This document shows, in pieces, positions 55,772 to 64,000 of a DNA stretch of 64,000 nt. This stretch comes from Coccinella septempunctata. Taxonomy: Eukaryota; Arthropoda; Insecta; Coleoptera; Coccinellidae. Position numbers and translations under genes: made by a program. The notes beneath the pieces were generated by a model. That model was given only the letters and a program-made list of their open reading frames with translations. It was not told where the DNA came from and did not search any database. Location of the stretch: contig NC_058195.1 of assembly GCF_907165205.1 (NCBI RefSeq), positions 22,588,936 through 22,652,935 on the forward strand, written 5' to 3'. Within the stretch, counting starts at the first letter, position 1; every line of letters starts with the position of its first letter.

Positions 55772-56150
55772 GTGTGTTAAGACAAATGGTAACTAAGGCG
55801 ATATAGCTCAATATTGGTTCGATCAGAAAAAAATAATTTAACACGAGGGTCTTTTAGTTTCAAATAGGGTAACGAGGCTAAATGTTCCATGTTGAAATTT
55901 GAGTCTTGTAATTTTGTAAGGCTTCCGCGTGAAAATTTTCCGTTTCATAGTCATTCCTACCTAAATCTTCATTTTCTAGCTCTTCCTCGAAGCGATATTC
56001 GATTTCGTCATCATGTTCGATATTCTCTAAACTAATTTCTTCTGCATAAGAATCTGACAGACCTGTTCTTCTAAAGAACTGTCTATTATTTGGTGGTGGT
56101 TCTTGTCGAATTTGAGTACTTGCTGGTCTTTTAACAGGATAATTTCTGGT
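55772..56150 (-). other. gypsy gag-pro junction region, decayed
   Basis: In element sense this joins the end of gag to the protease and contains stops. NIELYRLSYH-like codons occur at about 55800. No other gene is seen. Confidence 0.5.
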
Positions 56151-57009
56151 TTAAACTGACATTGGCTCTGGTTTATGGTAATTTATTTGAACATTAGGTC
56201 GTGGTTTGAAAACATCAACAGGTTTTCCGAAAACTTGATAATTGGTAAGGAATTTTGTTTCTGGCTTTTTCGCATTCATTTTCAATTGAATCGGCTGTGA
56301 TGGAAAATTATTATTTCTCTGACTTGTAGAAGGCATTTCATTTCTAACAGATATTTGAGGTGAAATATTTTGAACAGTTGGTGATATTCTCGGAAATGGT
56401 TGCAAATGTAGTTCTTTTGATCTCATGATTCTCTAATAATTTGCATGTCTCATCGAAGGGTTGTGGTTGTAAATCTAGGAGATTTTTCGAATTCTCATCT
56501 ACGTTGCTATATAAAACAGTATTTCCTATTTTATCTGAAAGATCTCTGTATACTTTCAACTCAGTGGGACTAAGACCTATAAGCTGTATTTGATAATCGT
56601 ACTGTAACTTGGTTTTTTTAACTCTATCACTAAATTCGGACAATGATTCTTTAGGGCGTTTCCTCATGTATTGATATTCACTTTGTAAGACATCGAAATT
56701 TATCTTGAAACCAAACTTGCCATTAAATAAAAGTTCAAGATCAGACCAATTATTACAACTGGGTATAGAATAAATTATCGTTTTTGCTTGATCAGTTAAT
56801 TTGGATTTCACCGTAGCGAAGCAGTATTGATTTATCATCAAATTTTTAGTGTTACCAAACTGATTCATAAAATTATCAAATTCTAATAGGAATGTCTGTA
56901 ATTCCTGAGAATAACCGTTGAATTTCGAGAGTAAATCACCAAAATATTCGACCGTATTGAGATCTACGATTACTGTGTTTGCACTAGCTGAATTTCCTGA
57001 AGTGGTCAT
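56151..57009 (-). pseudogene. gypsy gag, frameshifted
   Basis: The frame at 56344-57009 starts with an ATG at 57009 and holds a capsid with FLLEFDNFMNQFGNT, FATVKSKLTDQAKTIIYSIP, CNNWSDLELLFNGKFG and YMRKRPKESLSEFSDRVKK. A shift near 56400 moves to the frame 56151-56426, with a proline- and asparagine-rich tail. No zinc knuckle is seen. This suits the 17.6/297-like group of insect gypsy elements. Confidence 0.8.
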
Positions 57010-57317
57010 ATTGGTTTTTCTTTTCGGAAAATCGATTTTCAGTGAATCGAAAATATCAACTAAGGAATCAATTTTTAATGATGTTTGAAAAAATAATTAA
57101 ATTATCAATGGAAATGATTTCCATGAAAAAAAATTAAAATTGAATTTTCTATCTTTTGGGCCAGGGATAGGTGAACTGGGATTGTTATCTCATGCTCCAC
57201 TTACTTCTGTTTTTTGACTGGTGTTTTGGAACCTGGTGCTTGGGATGCTAACTCCAAACTCCATAGGGTGACTCAACGTCGCACTTTTGATTGCTCGTTC
57301 GTTGGATGCTACTCTAA
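57010..57317 (-). other. gypsy 5' leader, LTR not resolved
   Basis: This is non-coding and probably upstream sequence of the gypsy gag. I could not find a second LTR copy for comparison. Confidence 0.35.
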
Positions 57318-57506
57318 AACCCGTAATAGCGTAATAATTCTCTGAAGAATTCTCTACAAAATTCTCGCAAGAAATCGGCAGAGATTATTTTTATGCATCT
57401 GAACAGAGAATTCTACCGAAAGTGCGTATGTAACGGTAAATAGTTCACGGCGCATGAATTTTCGAGTAAATTCTCTAGAGAATTCTCGGCTGTTGCAAAC
57501 GGGTTT
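57318..57506. mobile_element. short MITE with TAA target duplication
   Basis: It starts AACCCGT, ends ACGGGTT, is 189 bp long and is flanked by TAA on both sides (57315-57317 and 57507-57509). Inner GAATTCTCT motifs are repeated in both orientations. A 3-bp TWA duplication fits the PIF/Harbinger superfamily. Confidence 0.65.
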
Positions 57507-57967
57507 AAGGAATGGATTTCACTTGATTTTCCTCAAATCTGGATGTAGTCGGTTTTTTTTCTTTTCAGAGATTAACGTTGTACTTCGATTTTTTGGTTTT
57601 CACTAGTAATCACGTTTTTAAAAAAAACACAGATATTTGCAGGAAGCAAGTTTATTCTTTGGAAGTCGAAATAAGAGTGAAGTATAAAGTCATTCCTTCT
57701 TGTCGCTAAGGCGAGAGCTCAAGAAAACTGCTGATACTACATAAATGCTAACTCTAAACAAGGTATCATATTTTTTATTTAGAATACCCGAGGTTACAAT
57801 TGCGTAATAATATATATACAACGTGTCCCAAAATCCAACGATAAGCCGGCGCCGTAGGATGGACATGGTCATAACTACTTCACGAGAAATAAGAAAAAAA
57901 ATTCAGCTCAATTTTTTATTCAATTACGAAATAACTTATAAAATTCTTCGGAAATTAACAACCTTCA
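57507..57967. other. intronic spacer, no gene seen
   Basis: AT-rich, with only weak frames (57690-57872) of no recognisable content. Confidence 0.4.
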
Positions 57968-58350
57968 TAATGAAATGAAAGAATATTGGGATTCTTGGAC
58001 TAATTTTCTTTATTGTTCTTCAATACAACGCCGACGTTTCGAAACGACTTGTTTCTTTTTCAAAGCTAAAAATTTAAACACATTAAAAGTTTTTTAAAAA
58101 ATTAGATCTTTTTGAAATATGAAACCAAACTTAAATTTATATCGACGATATTGTTCAGAATACTAGGTAATTGTGTGTACGAATGATCTCGAATAAAAAT
58201 TTTAATGTGTTTAAATTTTTAGCCTTGAAAAAGAAACAAGTCGTGTCAAAACGTCGGCGTTGTATTGAAGAACAATAAAGAAAATTAGTCCAAGAATTCC
58301 AATATTCTTTCATTTCATCTAACTAAATGGACGATAACCTAAGAACAATA
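57968..58350. repeat. two inverted terminal repeats of a Penelope-like family C
   Basis: 57968-58105 (minus) and 58193-58350 (plus) are inverted copies. Both contain CCTTGAAAAAGAAAC or CTTTGAAAAAGAAAC, a GTTTC-type partner and a GAAACGTCGGCG-like end. The right copy is decayed (GTGTC and AAAAC). A third copy is at 62800-62975. Confidence 0.7.
58021..58070 (-). ncRNA. degenerate hammerhead-like motif, family C
   Basis: TTTGAAAA replaces CUGANGA, while the stem GAAAC/GTTTC and GAAAC-GTC are kept. It is probably a decayed ribozyme. Confidence 0.4.
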
Positions 58351-58987
58351 AACCTTCATAATATTTTAAGTTACCACTGCCACAATTTTTCGAAAATTTT
58401 TGTTACTTTTTGTATCGGCAACTTAAGTAGTACTGCTGCCCACCACAACTACTAAAACTCCCAGATTAGTTTTCACACAAAAAATGATCAAAATATGTTT
58501 TTCCCATAAAATTTTGAAAGATTTTTACTTTCAGCCCAATTTCCCTCATTGTTTTGTAAAAAAAAATGCCACTATGGCGGCAAGTTTTTATGAAAATTCA
58601 CACAACTAACCGAGATTCTAAACTGAAATAATACTTTAAAACATCTAGACGCAAAAAGATCAATATTATTAGAAACAATAATGGAATTCCTCAATTGCTC
58701 TTCTTGGTGGTATTCAACTATGTGCCCAAAATGGGTTTTTGTTGTTGAATTGATTAAAAAATGACAACAGTCTACGTGTATTCCATTGGATCAAGATTAT
58801 AATTTGGCAAATTGTTCGGTAGGAATAGATCATATTTGGATCAATTTCCTGAAGAAGGAACTGTAACTGTAACTGGTCATTTCAAAATTAAATGAATCAA
58901 CGTTTCTATGCAGTCCTTGTTTTCATGTATTGACAATTAATGTCAAACAAAAGATACAATTCAGAAGATTTTCGAAAATTTATTTTC
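58351..58987. other. intronic spacer, no gene seen
   Basis: AT-rich sequence without a supported feature. Confidence 0.4.
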
Positions 58988-59029
58988 GTCTGATGAAGGA
59001 GTCTGATATAGACTCCGAAACGTTACAAG
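58988..59029 (+). ncRNA. hammerhead-ribozyme-like motif, family D
   Basis: CTGATGA matches the consensus exactly. It is followed by a perfect seven-pair stem (GGAGTCT/AGACTCC) around a short loop, then GAAAC-GTT. This is the best match to the hammerhead core in the window. No Penelope coding is near it; it lies about 250 bases downstream (in CMAS sense) of a CMAS exon. Confidence 0.7.
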
Positions 59030-59149
59030 ATAAAATTTTAATTTCAACGTTCTTTATTTTCAGTTCATTGTCATGCAACAATTTTTGCTAGTTGATTTGC
59101 TCCTGACAAATTAGTGCAAGAATTTACGCAGGAGCAAATCGTTTATTTC

Positions 59150-59245
59150 ATTTTTAATTGATTTTGTTTCAGAGATTGGGAGTGAAAACCCTAAATAGTT
59201 TATTAAGAAATGCAGAATCCTCCCAGAATAAATTTCAATCGATAT
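59150..59245 (-). repeat. fragment shared with a LINE at 16693-16790
   Basis: About 95 bp match the linker of the LINE at 15215-19060 (GATTTTGTTTCAGAGATTGG, then GAGTGAAAACCC). It is either a LINE scrap or a small repeat that also sits in that LINE. Confidence 0.7.
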
Positions 59246-59278
59246 ATTCATTCATATTCCAATCGCCAAATACTTTAC

Positions 59279-59486
59279 CTATTAGCAGCGAAAACACAAT
59301 CTTCATCATGAAATAGAAGGTTAAGTGCTTGTTTCAAATAATTTTCACTCAAGAACGGTGATGTACACTGAATCAGTGCCACTGCATCAATTTCTGGATG
59401 GAACTTCATGAATTCTTGCGTTGCAAAAACTGAAGAAGCAGCATCTGTAGCTGACTCTTCAGATCTCCAATGAATATTTGCAGGAT
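59279..59486 (-). CDS. CMAS: CMP-sialic acid synthetase, upstream exon
   Basis: This 208-bp exon is bounded by TTTTCAG upstream and GTAAAG downstream. It encodes PANIHWRSEESATDAASSVF, then EIDAVALIQCTSPFLSENYL and the end ...DCVFAANR. The QCTSP block matches the IQATSP motif of animal CMAS, which lines the nucleotide pocket, and the start parallels the QVHRRSSE region. The exon ends with two bases of an Arg codon that the exon at 35523-35690 completes. The intron between them is 59278-35691, about 23.6 kb. The N-terminal exon(s) with the P-loop-like start were not found between 59487 and 64000. Confidence 0.92.
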
Positions 59487-59698
59487 CTGAAAATTGGAAA
59501 ATTGTCTCATATCAATACCTTATAAAGCCCATCAAATCTATATAAATGAAAGGGAATATATTTATATGTGAGCAAATCACGGTTCAAACGACTGCAAATT
59601 TGATAATTATTTTGTTGCTATGTAGGTACGTTATTGTCAGGACAAGGTTGATCTAACGGAACATTCCAGAAAAAGTCGTAAGTTGGCAAAAACAGGCT
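59487..59698 (-). other. upstream CMAS intron
   Basis: This continues from the exon acceptor. It has no coding content that I can recognise. Confidence 0.4.
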
Positions 59699-60276
59699 TT
59701 ACTTATTGTTCAGCATGTATCTATTATACCAATACTGATAACACTTGATAGCTTGGGAAATCCCAATTTGCTGTTTATGTTTTTTGAGAGCACCTTCTGT
59801 GAAAGGAATTTCTAACATTAGACTTTCTTGACTACTCTGAACAGTATTTGAATCGTTAGTTTCGTGATCGACATTTGATTCTTCAGAATGTATCGTATTT
59901 TTTTCGTTTTCGTCTAAATTATTATCGAGTGATGAATTATCCTCATCTATCGCATACAAATCGATGCGAGATATAGTATTGGCATTATTAAAAACACCTT
60001 TCTCGTAGTTTATTTCGTAGTTCTACTCTTCTAGTTTCCATTTCCACCTCATTTGCCTCGAATTCGGTTCTTTCAATGAGTTCAGCCAAATAAGCGGTTT
60101 GTGATCCGTGTAAATGAAGAATTTATTTCCGTAGAGATAGGGTCTAAATTGCGCAGTTGCCCATAAGATGAAGATAAGAATTTTCACGATAGTGGAGTAT
60201 CGGATTTCAGCTTCATTCAAAGTTCTACTTGCAAATGAAACGGGTAGATCTGACGTTAGTACTTCGCCTTGACTTA
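59699..60276 (-). pseudogene. gypsy RNase H to integrase junction
   Basis: The frame at 60023-60343 reads, from about 60270, DLPVSFASRTLNEAEIRYST, then FRPYLYGNKFFIYTDHKPLI with the catalytic TDH, and PNSRQMRWKWKLEE. The frame at 59699-59959 is the acidic spacer that precedes integrase in the 17.6/297-like group. The glutamate of the EKEL motif reads VKIL here, a likely inactivating change. Confidence 0.8.
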
Positions 60277-61015
60277 GGGTGACCGGCCACCGAATGGGAA
60301 GTTGAGCGAAGCTGAGCGTTTTCAATGCTAATATAATGGGCAAGTTTCCTGAAACTCCTAAATCGAATTCAAGATTATTTATGGAAACCCTTTTTCATTA
60401 GTTATCCAACACGTGCAAGATTCGCTTCAAAATTTAGAAATTTCAGAAATACACCCTTCGAAACATAGTAAACATTCGAATATGTGAAAGCTTGTGACGT
60501 AGAATGCCTTCACTGAAGTCTAGTATATTTTGTTAATTCGACAACAGTGGAACCGATCAAGGAGATATCCACAGATTGCATAAAATTGTTTCTGTAATCT
60601 TTGTGTATACCTTCTTAAAACCGATGACATTTTGTGTCATTGTTTGTTTTTCTTGTCAAATGTGATCACAAAACTTGATATTTTATTATAATACTTCTAT
60701 GTTGATCAGAAAACTTTCCTGACCATTATTGACTCGATGGGCGTTGCCGGATTGTGAAAATGACGTAGAATGTTCATAAGAAAGCACTTCTGAAATCAGA
60801 ATTTTCGTAAGTGAATACAGATAAAATGCAATATGTTAAAATTCGAAAAAAATATATTACGATATATTTGAATTATAAGGATTTTAATGACATATATTTT
60901 GAAATTTAGGAAAATACCCCATTTACAAGCTACGAATCGAGTGACGTAGCTTGTCAATTATATTAGCATTGAAAACGCTCAGCTTCGCTCAACTTCCCAT
61001 TCGGTGGCCGGTCAC
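60277..61015. mobile_element. Harbinger-like MITE with 59-bp inverted ends
   Basis: The left end GGGTGACCGGCCACCG (60277) and right end CGGTGGCCGGTCAC (to 61015) continue inward as near-perfect inverted repeats of about 59 bp (AAGTTGAGCGAAGCTGAGCG and its complement). TTA flanks the left end and the outer right end (61146-61148). The interior has no transposase. Confidence 0.8.
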
Positions 61016-61145
61016 TTTAAGTCAAGGCGTACCAACGTCAGATCTACCCGTTGCATTTGCAAGTAGAACTTTAAACGAAGCTGAAATCCGATACTCCACT
61101 ATCGAGAAAATTCTTATCTTCATCTTGGGCGGTGGCCGGTCACCT
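61016..61145 (+). repeat. inverted filler copy of gypsy RNase H plus an extra MITE end
   Basis: Right of the MITE, about 115 bp repeat the gypsy RNase H codons of 60160-60276 in the opposite orientation. They are followed by a third MITE end (GGTGGCCGGTCACC, 61131-61144). The gypsy then resumes. Confidence 0.8.
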
Positions 61146-61665
61146 TTAATATTGCATCCAAAGCAAAGTAGGACGAATCGGTAGTTAGAATAAATGGCTT
61201 ATCAAAATCCCTCTAATTTAATATTGGGTGATTGATTAAGACATTTCTTGAAATTAAAAAGGCTTCTTTATATTTGGGATCAAAATATCGAGTCTTTGCT
61301 ACTTTTCTTTAAATATTTGGTCATTGGTTTCGTGACCTTTGCGAAATTCGGGGCGAATTTTCGGTACTATCCTAAAATTTCAAGATACGATTTGCTTTCT
61401 TCGAAATTTTTTGGAATCGAAAATCTCTTTATGCTATCAATTTTGTTCGGATTAGTTTTCATTCATGAGATTCGACGGTTTCGGAAAATATAATTGTGTC
61501 GTCGATGTAAGCGTTACAGTTTTTTTCTATGTATTTGCGAAAAACGTGATTCATTGAACGCTGGAATGAAGCCGGGGCATTTTTCAAACCAAACGGCATC
61601 CTCAGGAACTCCAAATGACCGCTTTGACTGTAAACGCGAGTAGTATAATCAATACGGAGCTGCAC
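61146..61665 (-). pseudogene. gypsy reverse transcriptase end and RNase H start
   Basis: The frame at 61459-61665 reads HLEFLRMPFGLKNAPASFQR, then CNAYIDDTIIFS, the YIDD active-site box. The lower part (61146-61458) continues the thumb and RNase H start in broken frames (ILTTDSSYFALDAIL). It is joined to the piece at 59699-60276 once the MITE and filler are removed. Upstream sequence ends abruptly at about 61670. Confidence 0.82.
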
Positions 61666-61669
61666 CGGA

Positions 61670-62519
61670 AGTGAACTGTCACTCTCAGTCTGACAGTTGT
61701 CACGTGGTCGGTCCTGGGCATTGATGTCGGTGGGCGTGTCATTGTGAGGGCATTTTGAATCATGTCATTGGTTGGGAGTTGTCAGATGGGGATGCGATTG
61801 GTTGAGAGGCGGGACGTCAGGAGATAACCTCAAAATATTGTAAACAGGAAATGCAACTACAAAATATAGATAAGAACTCATAAACAGGAAATAAAATCAG
61901 GATGTTGATAAGAATGTAGGTAAGAACTTTCTGAACTGATCGTAAACAGGAAATGTATCCACAGGAAGTTGATTTGATGCTCAATGATTATAGTGAATGT
62001 AACATGGAGAATAACTTTCCAAATATTTTTTTCAAATTTGGAAAACAAGTTCGAGGTAAATATAGAGTCAAGCAGTTGGAGAAGATAGATGAAATATTGG
62101 TCTTAGGCAGGCAATTTTTGTTTTTAATTCTCTCGGGATTCAAACCCATAATTCCACGTTGCGAGATAGCTGCTAATCTAGGTATTGGATGTGAGTGTAG
62201 AAATGTTGTATAGAAGCGATATCATCTTGAAAGTTATCATGATGTTTGTTGGACTTCAGGGGCCAAAAGTATTTTTATGTGAACGCGGTTGAACGTCTTA
62301 ACCTCATTAAACGTGAAAACTATTCTATTTTTCCAAGTCCCAGTCAGGCTCATTCGATCCCTGTTGAAGGTGAAAATTTAAGCACGTTCTCTAACGTGTT
62401 TTCTATTACGCTAGAGAGTAAACACATGCTTTGCAAACATAAAATTTTTCCAAGGCCTGTTCAATGTTATTTGGTTAGGGCGAGAGTAGCAATCTAAGCT
62501 ATAGATTCCACTTCGAAAC
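61670..62519. other. no supported gene; TAAACAGGAAAT repeated three times
   Basis: TAAACAGGAAAT occurs at about 61843, 61880 and 61941. Frames at 61953-62213 and 62246-62497 are open but resemble nothing I know. Confidence 0.4.
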
Positions 62520-63260
62520 ATGTAATTCCCTGTGAGGGATAAGAAACACACAAACCTACAATCAATCTTCATCAAAAATTTTTAATTCTACATTTGGATT
62601 TGAACTCAGATCTCTTCTGCGAACATTGTTCAAGGGTGGGCGAACATCGTTCAAGATTCGGTTCGTTGGAGAAAAAAAAAACCAATTCAAGATCATTTGC
62701 TAGTTCAGTAAAACTTCATTCGGAACACAAAAGTCCCATTCAAGGTAAACTTAGGTAGAAAATTGTGAGGGGTAGTGTCAAGAAAAAATTGATCGTTTAT
62801 TGTACATTCAGTTGAACTAATTTTATTTATTGTTCCTCAATACAACGCCGACGTTTCGAAACGACTTGTTTCTTTTTCAAGGCTAAAAATTTAAACACAT
62901 TAAAATTTTCATTCGAGATCATTCGCACATACAATTCATCTAACTAAATGGACGATAACCTAAGAACAATTCAGTTGAACATTTATAGAAAAAAGTGAGT
63001 GTATCACATAATTTATTCCTCACCAAAATTCGAACACGGATCTTTCGTACATAATTGTCGATAATTTCATACAATCTTCGTTGAAAAACACACAGAAAAA
63101 TCCCATTCAAGGTTATTATGCGGAGAACTTTCATAGAATACGTATTTAATTTTTACAAATCCCACTCAAGGTTCACAATCTTCAGCGAAAAGTAGAACTC
63201 GGGTCTTTCATACATAATTGACGATGAGAACAATCTTCGTTGAAAACACAAAATGAACCG
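62520..63260. repeat. degenerate tandem repeat, interrupted by Penelope family C repeat
   Basis: Phrases such as TCCCATTCAAGGT, CTTTCATACATAATTG and AATCTTCGTTGAAAA recur at intervals of roughly 110-120 bases (about 62730, 63050-63110 and 63150-63245). The copy at 62800-62975 is a family C terminal repeat inserted in this array. Confidence 0.55.
62800..62975 (-). repeat. terminal repeat of Penelope-like family C, third copy
   Basis: It matches 57968-58105 and 58193-58350, including the hammerhead-like segment (62836-62886), and shares the flank TCTAACTAAATGGACGATAA with 58320. Confidence 0.75.
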
Positions 63261-63308
63261 CTCAAGCTGGTTGTCGTGATATTGAAACTTTTTGCTTATA
63301 CATAATTT

Positions 63309-63540
63309 TGAATTCGATATATGTATGTGAATCTACAGATTAATGATCTTAAATATCCTCATTTGATGGTGCTGGAATATGATATTGGAGCTTTTAATGA
63401 CTTTGATGGATATATGGTTAGATGATGTAAAAAGAAACTCAATTGAATTCGATATGTGAATCTACAGGTTAATGATCGCGTATGTGTATCTTCGTTGATG
63501 GTACTGGAACATAAAATTGGAACTTTTAAGGGATATGGCC
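63309..63540. repeat. two tandem copies of a unit of about 135 bp
   Basis: GAATTCGATAT, GTGAATCTACAG, TTAATGATC and GATGGTGCTGGAA (or GATGGTACTGGAA) occur in the same order at about 63309 and again at about 63444. Confidence 0.75.
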
Positions 63541-64000
63541 AATTAAACCCATTTATGTTGGTTTGTGTATTTTAAATATGTCAAAGGTAAAAATGTATGA
63601 TTTTCATTATGACTACATGATTAACCAGTGTGAAGATCTGTCTCTATGTTACATGGATACTGATGGTATAATCTATGAGAAAAGGTATGATATATATATG
63701 CCTCCCTAACCGTAGGGGTGAACACAGGAACGGGGTAAAAAGACGGGAACTGAGGAAAGGGTGCGCCACCCCAAAGTGTCCTCGGTACCCCCCGGGTATC
63801 CACACCAGCAGGGTACTTTAACGACAGTAGGGGTGGAACTAGACTCGGGTATGAGAGGGATGTAGACGGAAAACTGAAGTTCCAATAAAAAAAATAACGG
63901 AGTGTCGTCTTACCTCTGGGCTATATTCGGCCACTTACACTCGTGAAACTCGACAAAAAAAAATCGCCCCAACTGTGGTGAAGGAGAAAAAGCAAAAAGA
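63541..64000. other. right edge, no supported gene
   Basis: A GC-richer stretch at 63700-63860 contains a CCCCCCGGG run and looks like part of a repeat, but I cannot classify it. Confidence 0.35.

Larger units (their letters stand above)
52741..57009 (-). mobile_element. Ty3/gypsy element, truncated, split by a Crypton
   Basis: In element sense: gag (57009-56151), a protease lead-in (55860-55772), a Crypton insertion, protease (54143-53862), RT (about 53560-52860) and the RNase H start (52830-52741, LTTDASQYAIGAIL). It ends where the jockey/I-like LINE starts. Integrase and both LTRs are not seen here. Confidence 0.87.

Noticed and set aside
61953..62497. Two adjacent open frames as a possible host gene or missing CMAS exon
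   Set aside because: No splice-site framed block, and no resemblance to the N-terminus of the synthetase or to any family I know.
1..64000. CRISPR array, phage, bacterial operon, tRNA or rRNA genes
   Set aside because: No regularly spaced direct repeats with unique spacers, no rRNA motifs, and no cloverleaf with an intact TTCGA loop were noticed; the splice sites and transposon set are eukaryotic.

Overview
This is insect nuclear DNA: AT-rich, with spliceosomal introns, several clades of LINEs, Penelope-like elements, Ty3/gypsy and BEL/Pao LTR elements, and DNA transposons. I cannot name the species; a beetle or a similar insect would fit. I saw no rRNA, tRNA, CRISPR array or bacterial-type operon. 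Almost every open frame belongs to a mobile element, and most are broken.

The one host gene I can support is CMP-sialic acid synthetase (CMAS), on the minus strand. It is represented by two exons, 59279-59486 and 35523-35690. Their splice sites and codon phases fit each other, so about 23.6 kb of the window is a single intron filled with nested transposons. The first exons should lie beyond the right edge. The last exons were not found and should lie to the left.

Layout, left to right. 1-303: tail of a LINE. 1465-12930: a CR1/jockey-group LINE split by a Ty3/gypsy element (LTRs at 3732-5011 and 10062-11340, gag-pol on the minus strand) that carries a second, truncated tandem copy on its right. 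12975-13535: an unclassified repeat with an inverted partner at 34194-34860. 13637-19770: a PIF/Harbinger element invaded by an R2/R4-type LINE (13985-15180, +) and a CR1-group LINE (15215-19060, -). 19800-22540: a gypsy relative with nearly all of pol deleted. 22870-33507: three Penelope-like elements, two of one family in inverted orientation and one almost intact element of another family between them. The left one is split by a hAT transposon (24866-26372). 33508-35006: microsatellite, second unclassified repeat and a LINE tail. 35523-59486: CMAS exons and their giant intron, holding inverted LINE pieces (36644-38676), an R2/R4-type scrap, a LOA-type LINE (39040-43740), CR1-group pieces (43919-48150), a BEL/Pao 5' part (48663-50030), a jockey/I-like LINE lacking its reverse transcriptase (50035-52740), a gypsy element (52741-57009) split by a tyrosine-recombinase Crypton (54144-55771), a short MITE, and Penelope terminal repeats. 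59699-61665: another gypsy fragment split by a Harbinger-like MITE. 61670-64000: non-coding, with degenerate tandem repeats.

The main points of interest are: hammerhead-ribozyme-like motifs in at least four Penelope-related families; the Crypton, with two short introns, a terminal array of palindromes and 13-bp direct repeats at its ends; a hAT insertion whose empty site is preserved in a sister Penelope copy; an ORF made by fusion of Harbinger transposase codons to a LINE ORF1; and a MITE flanked by inverted filler DNA copied from its own host element.
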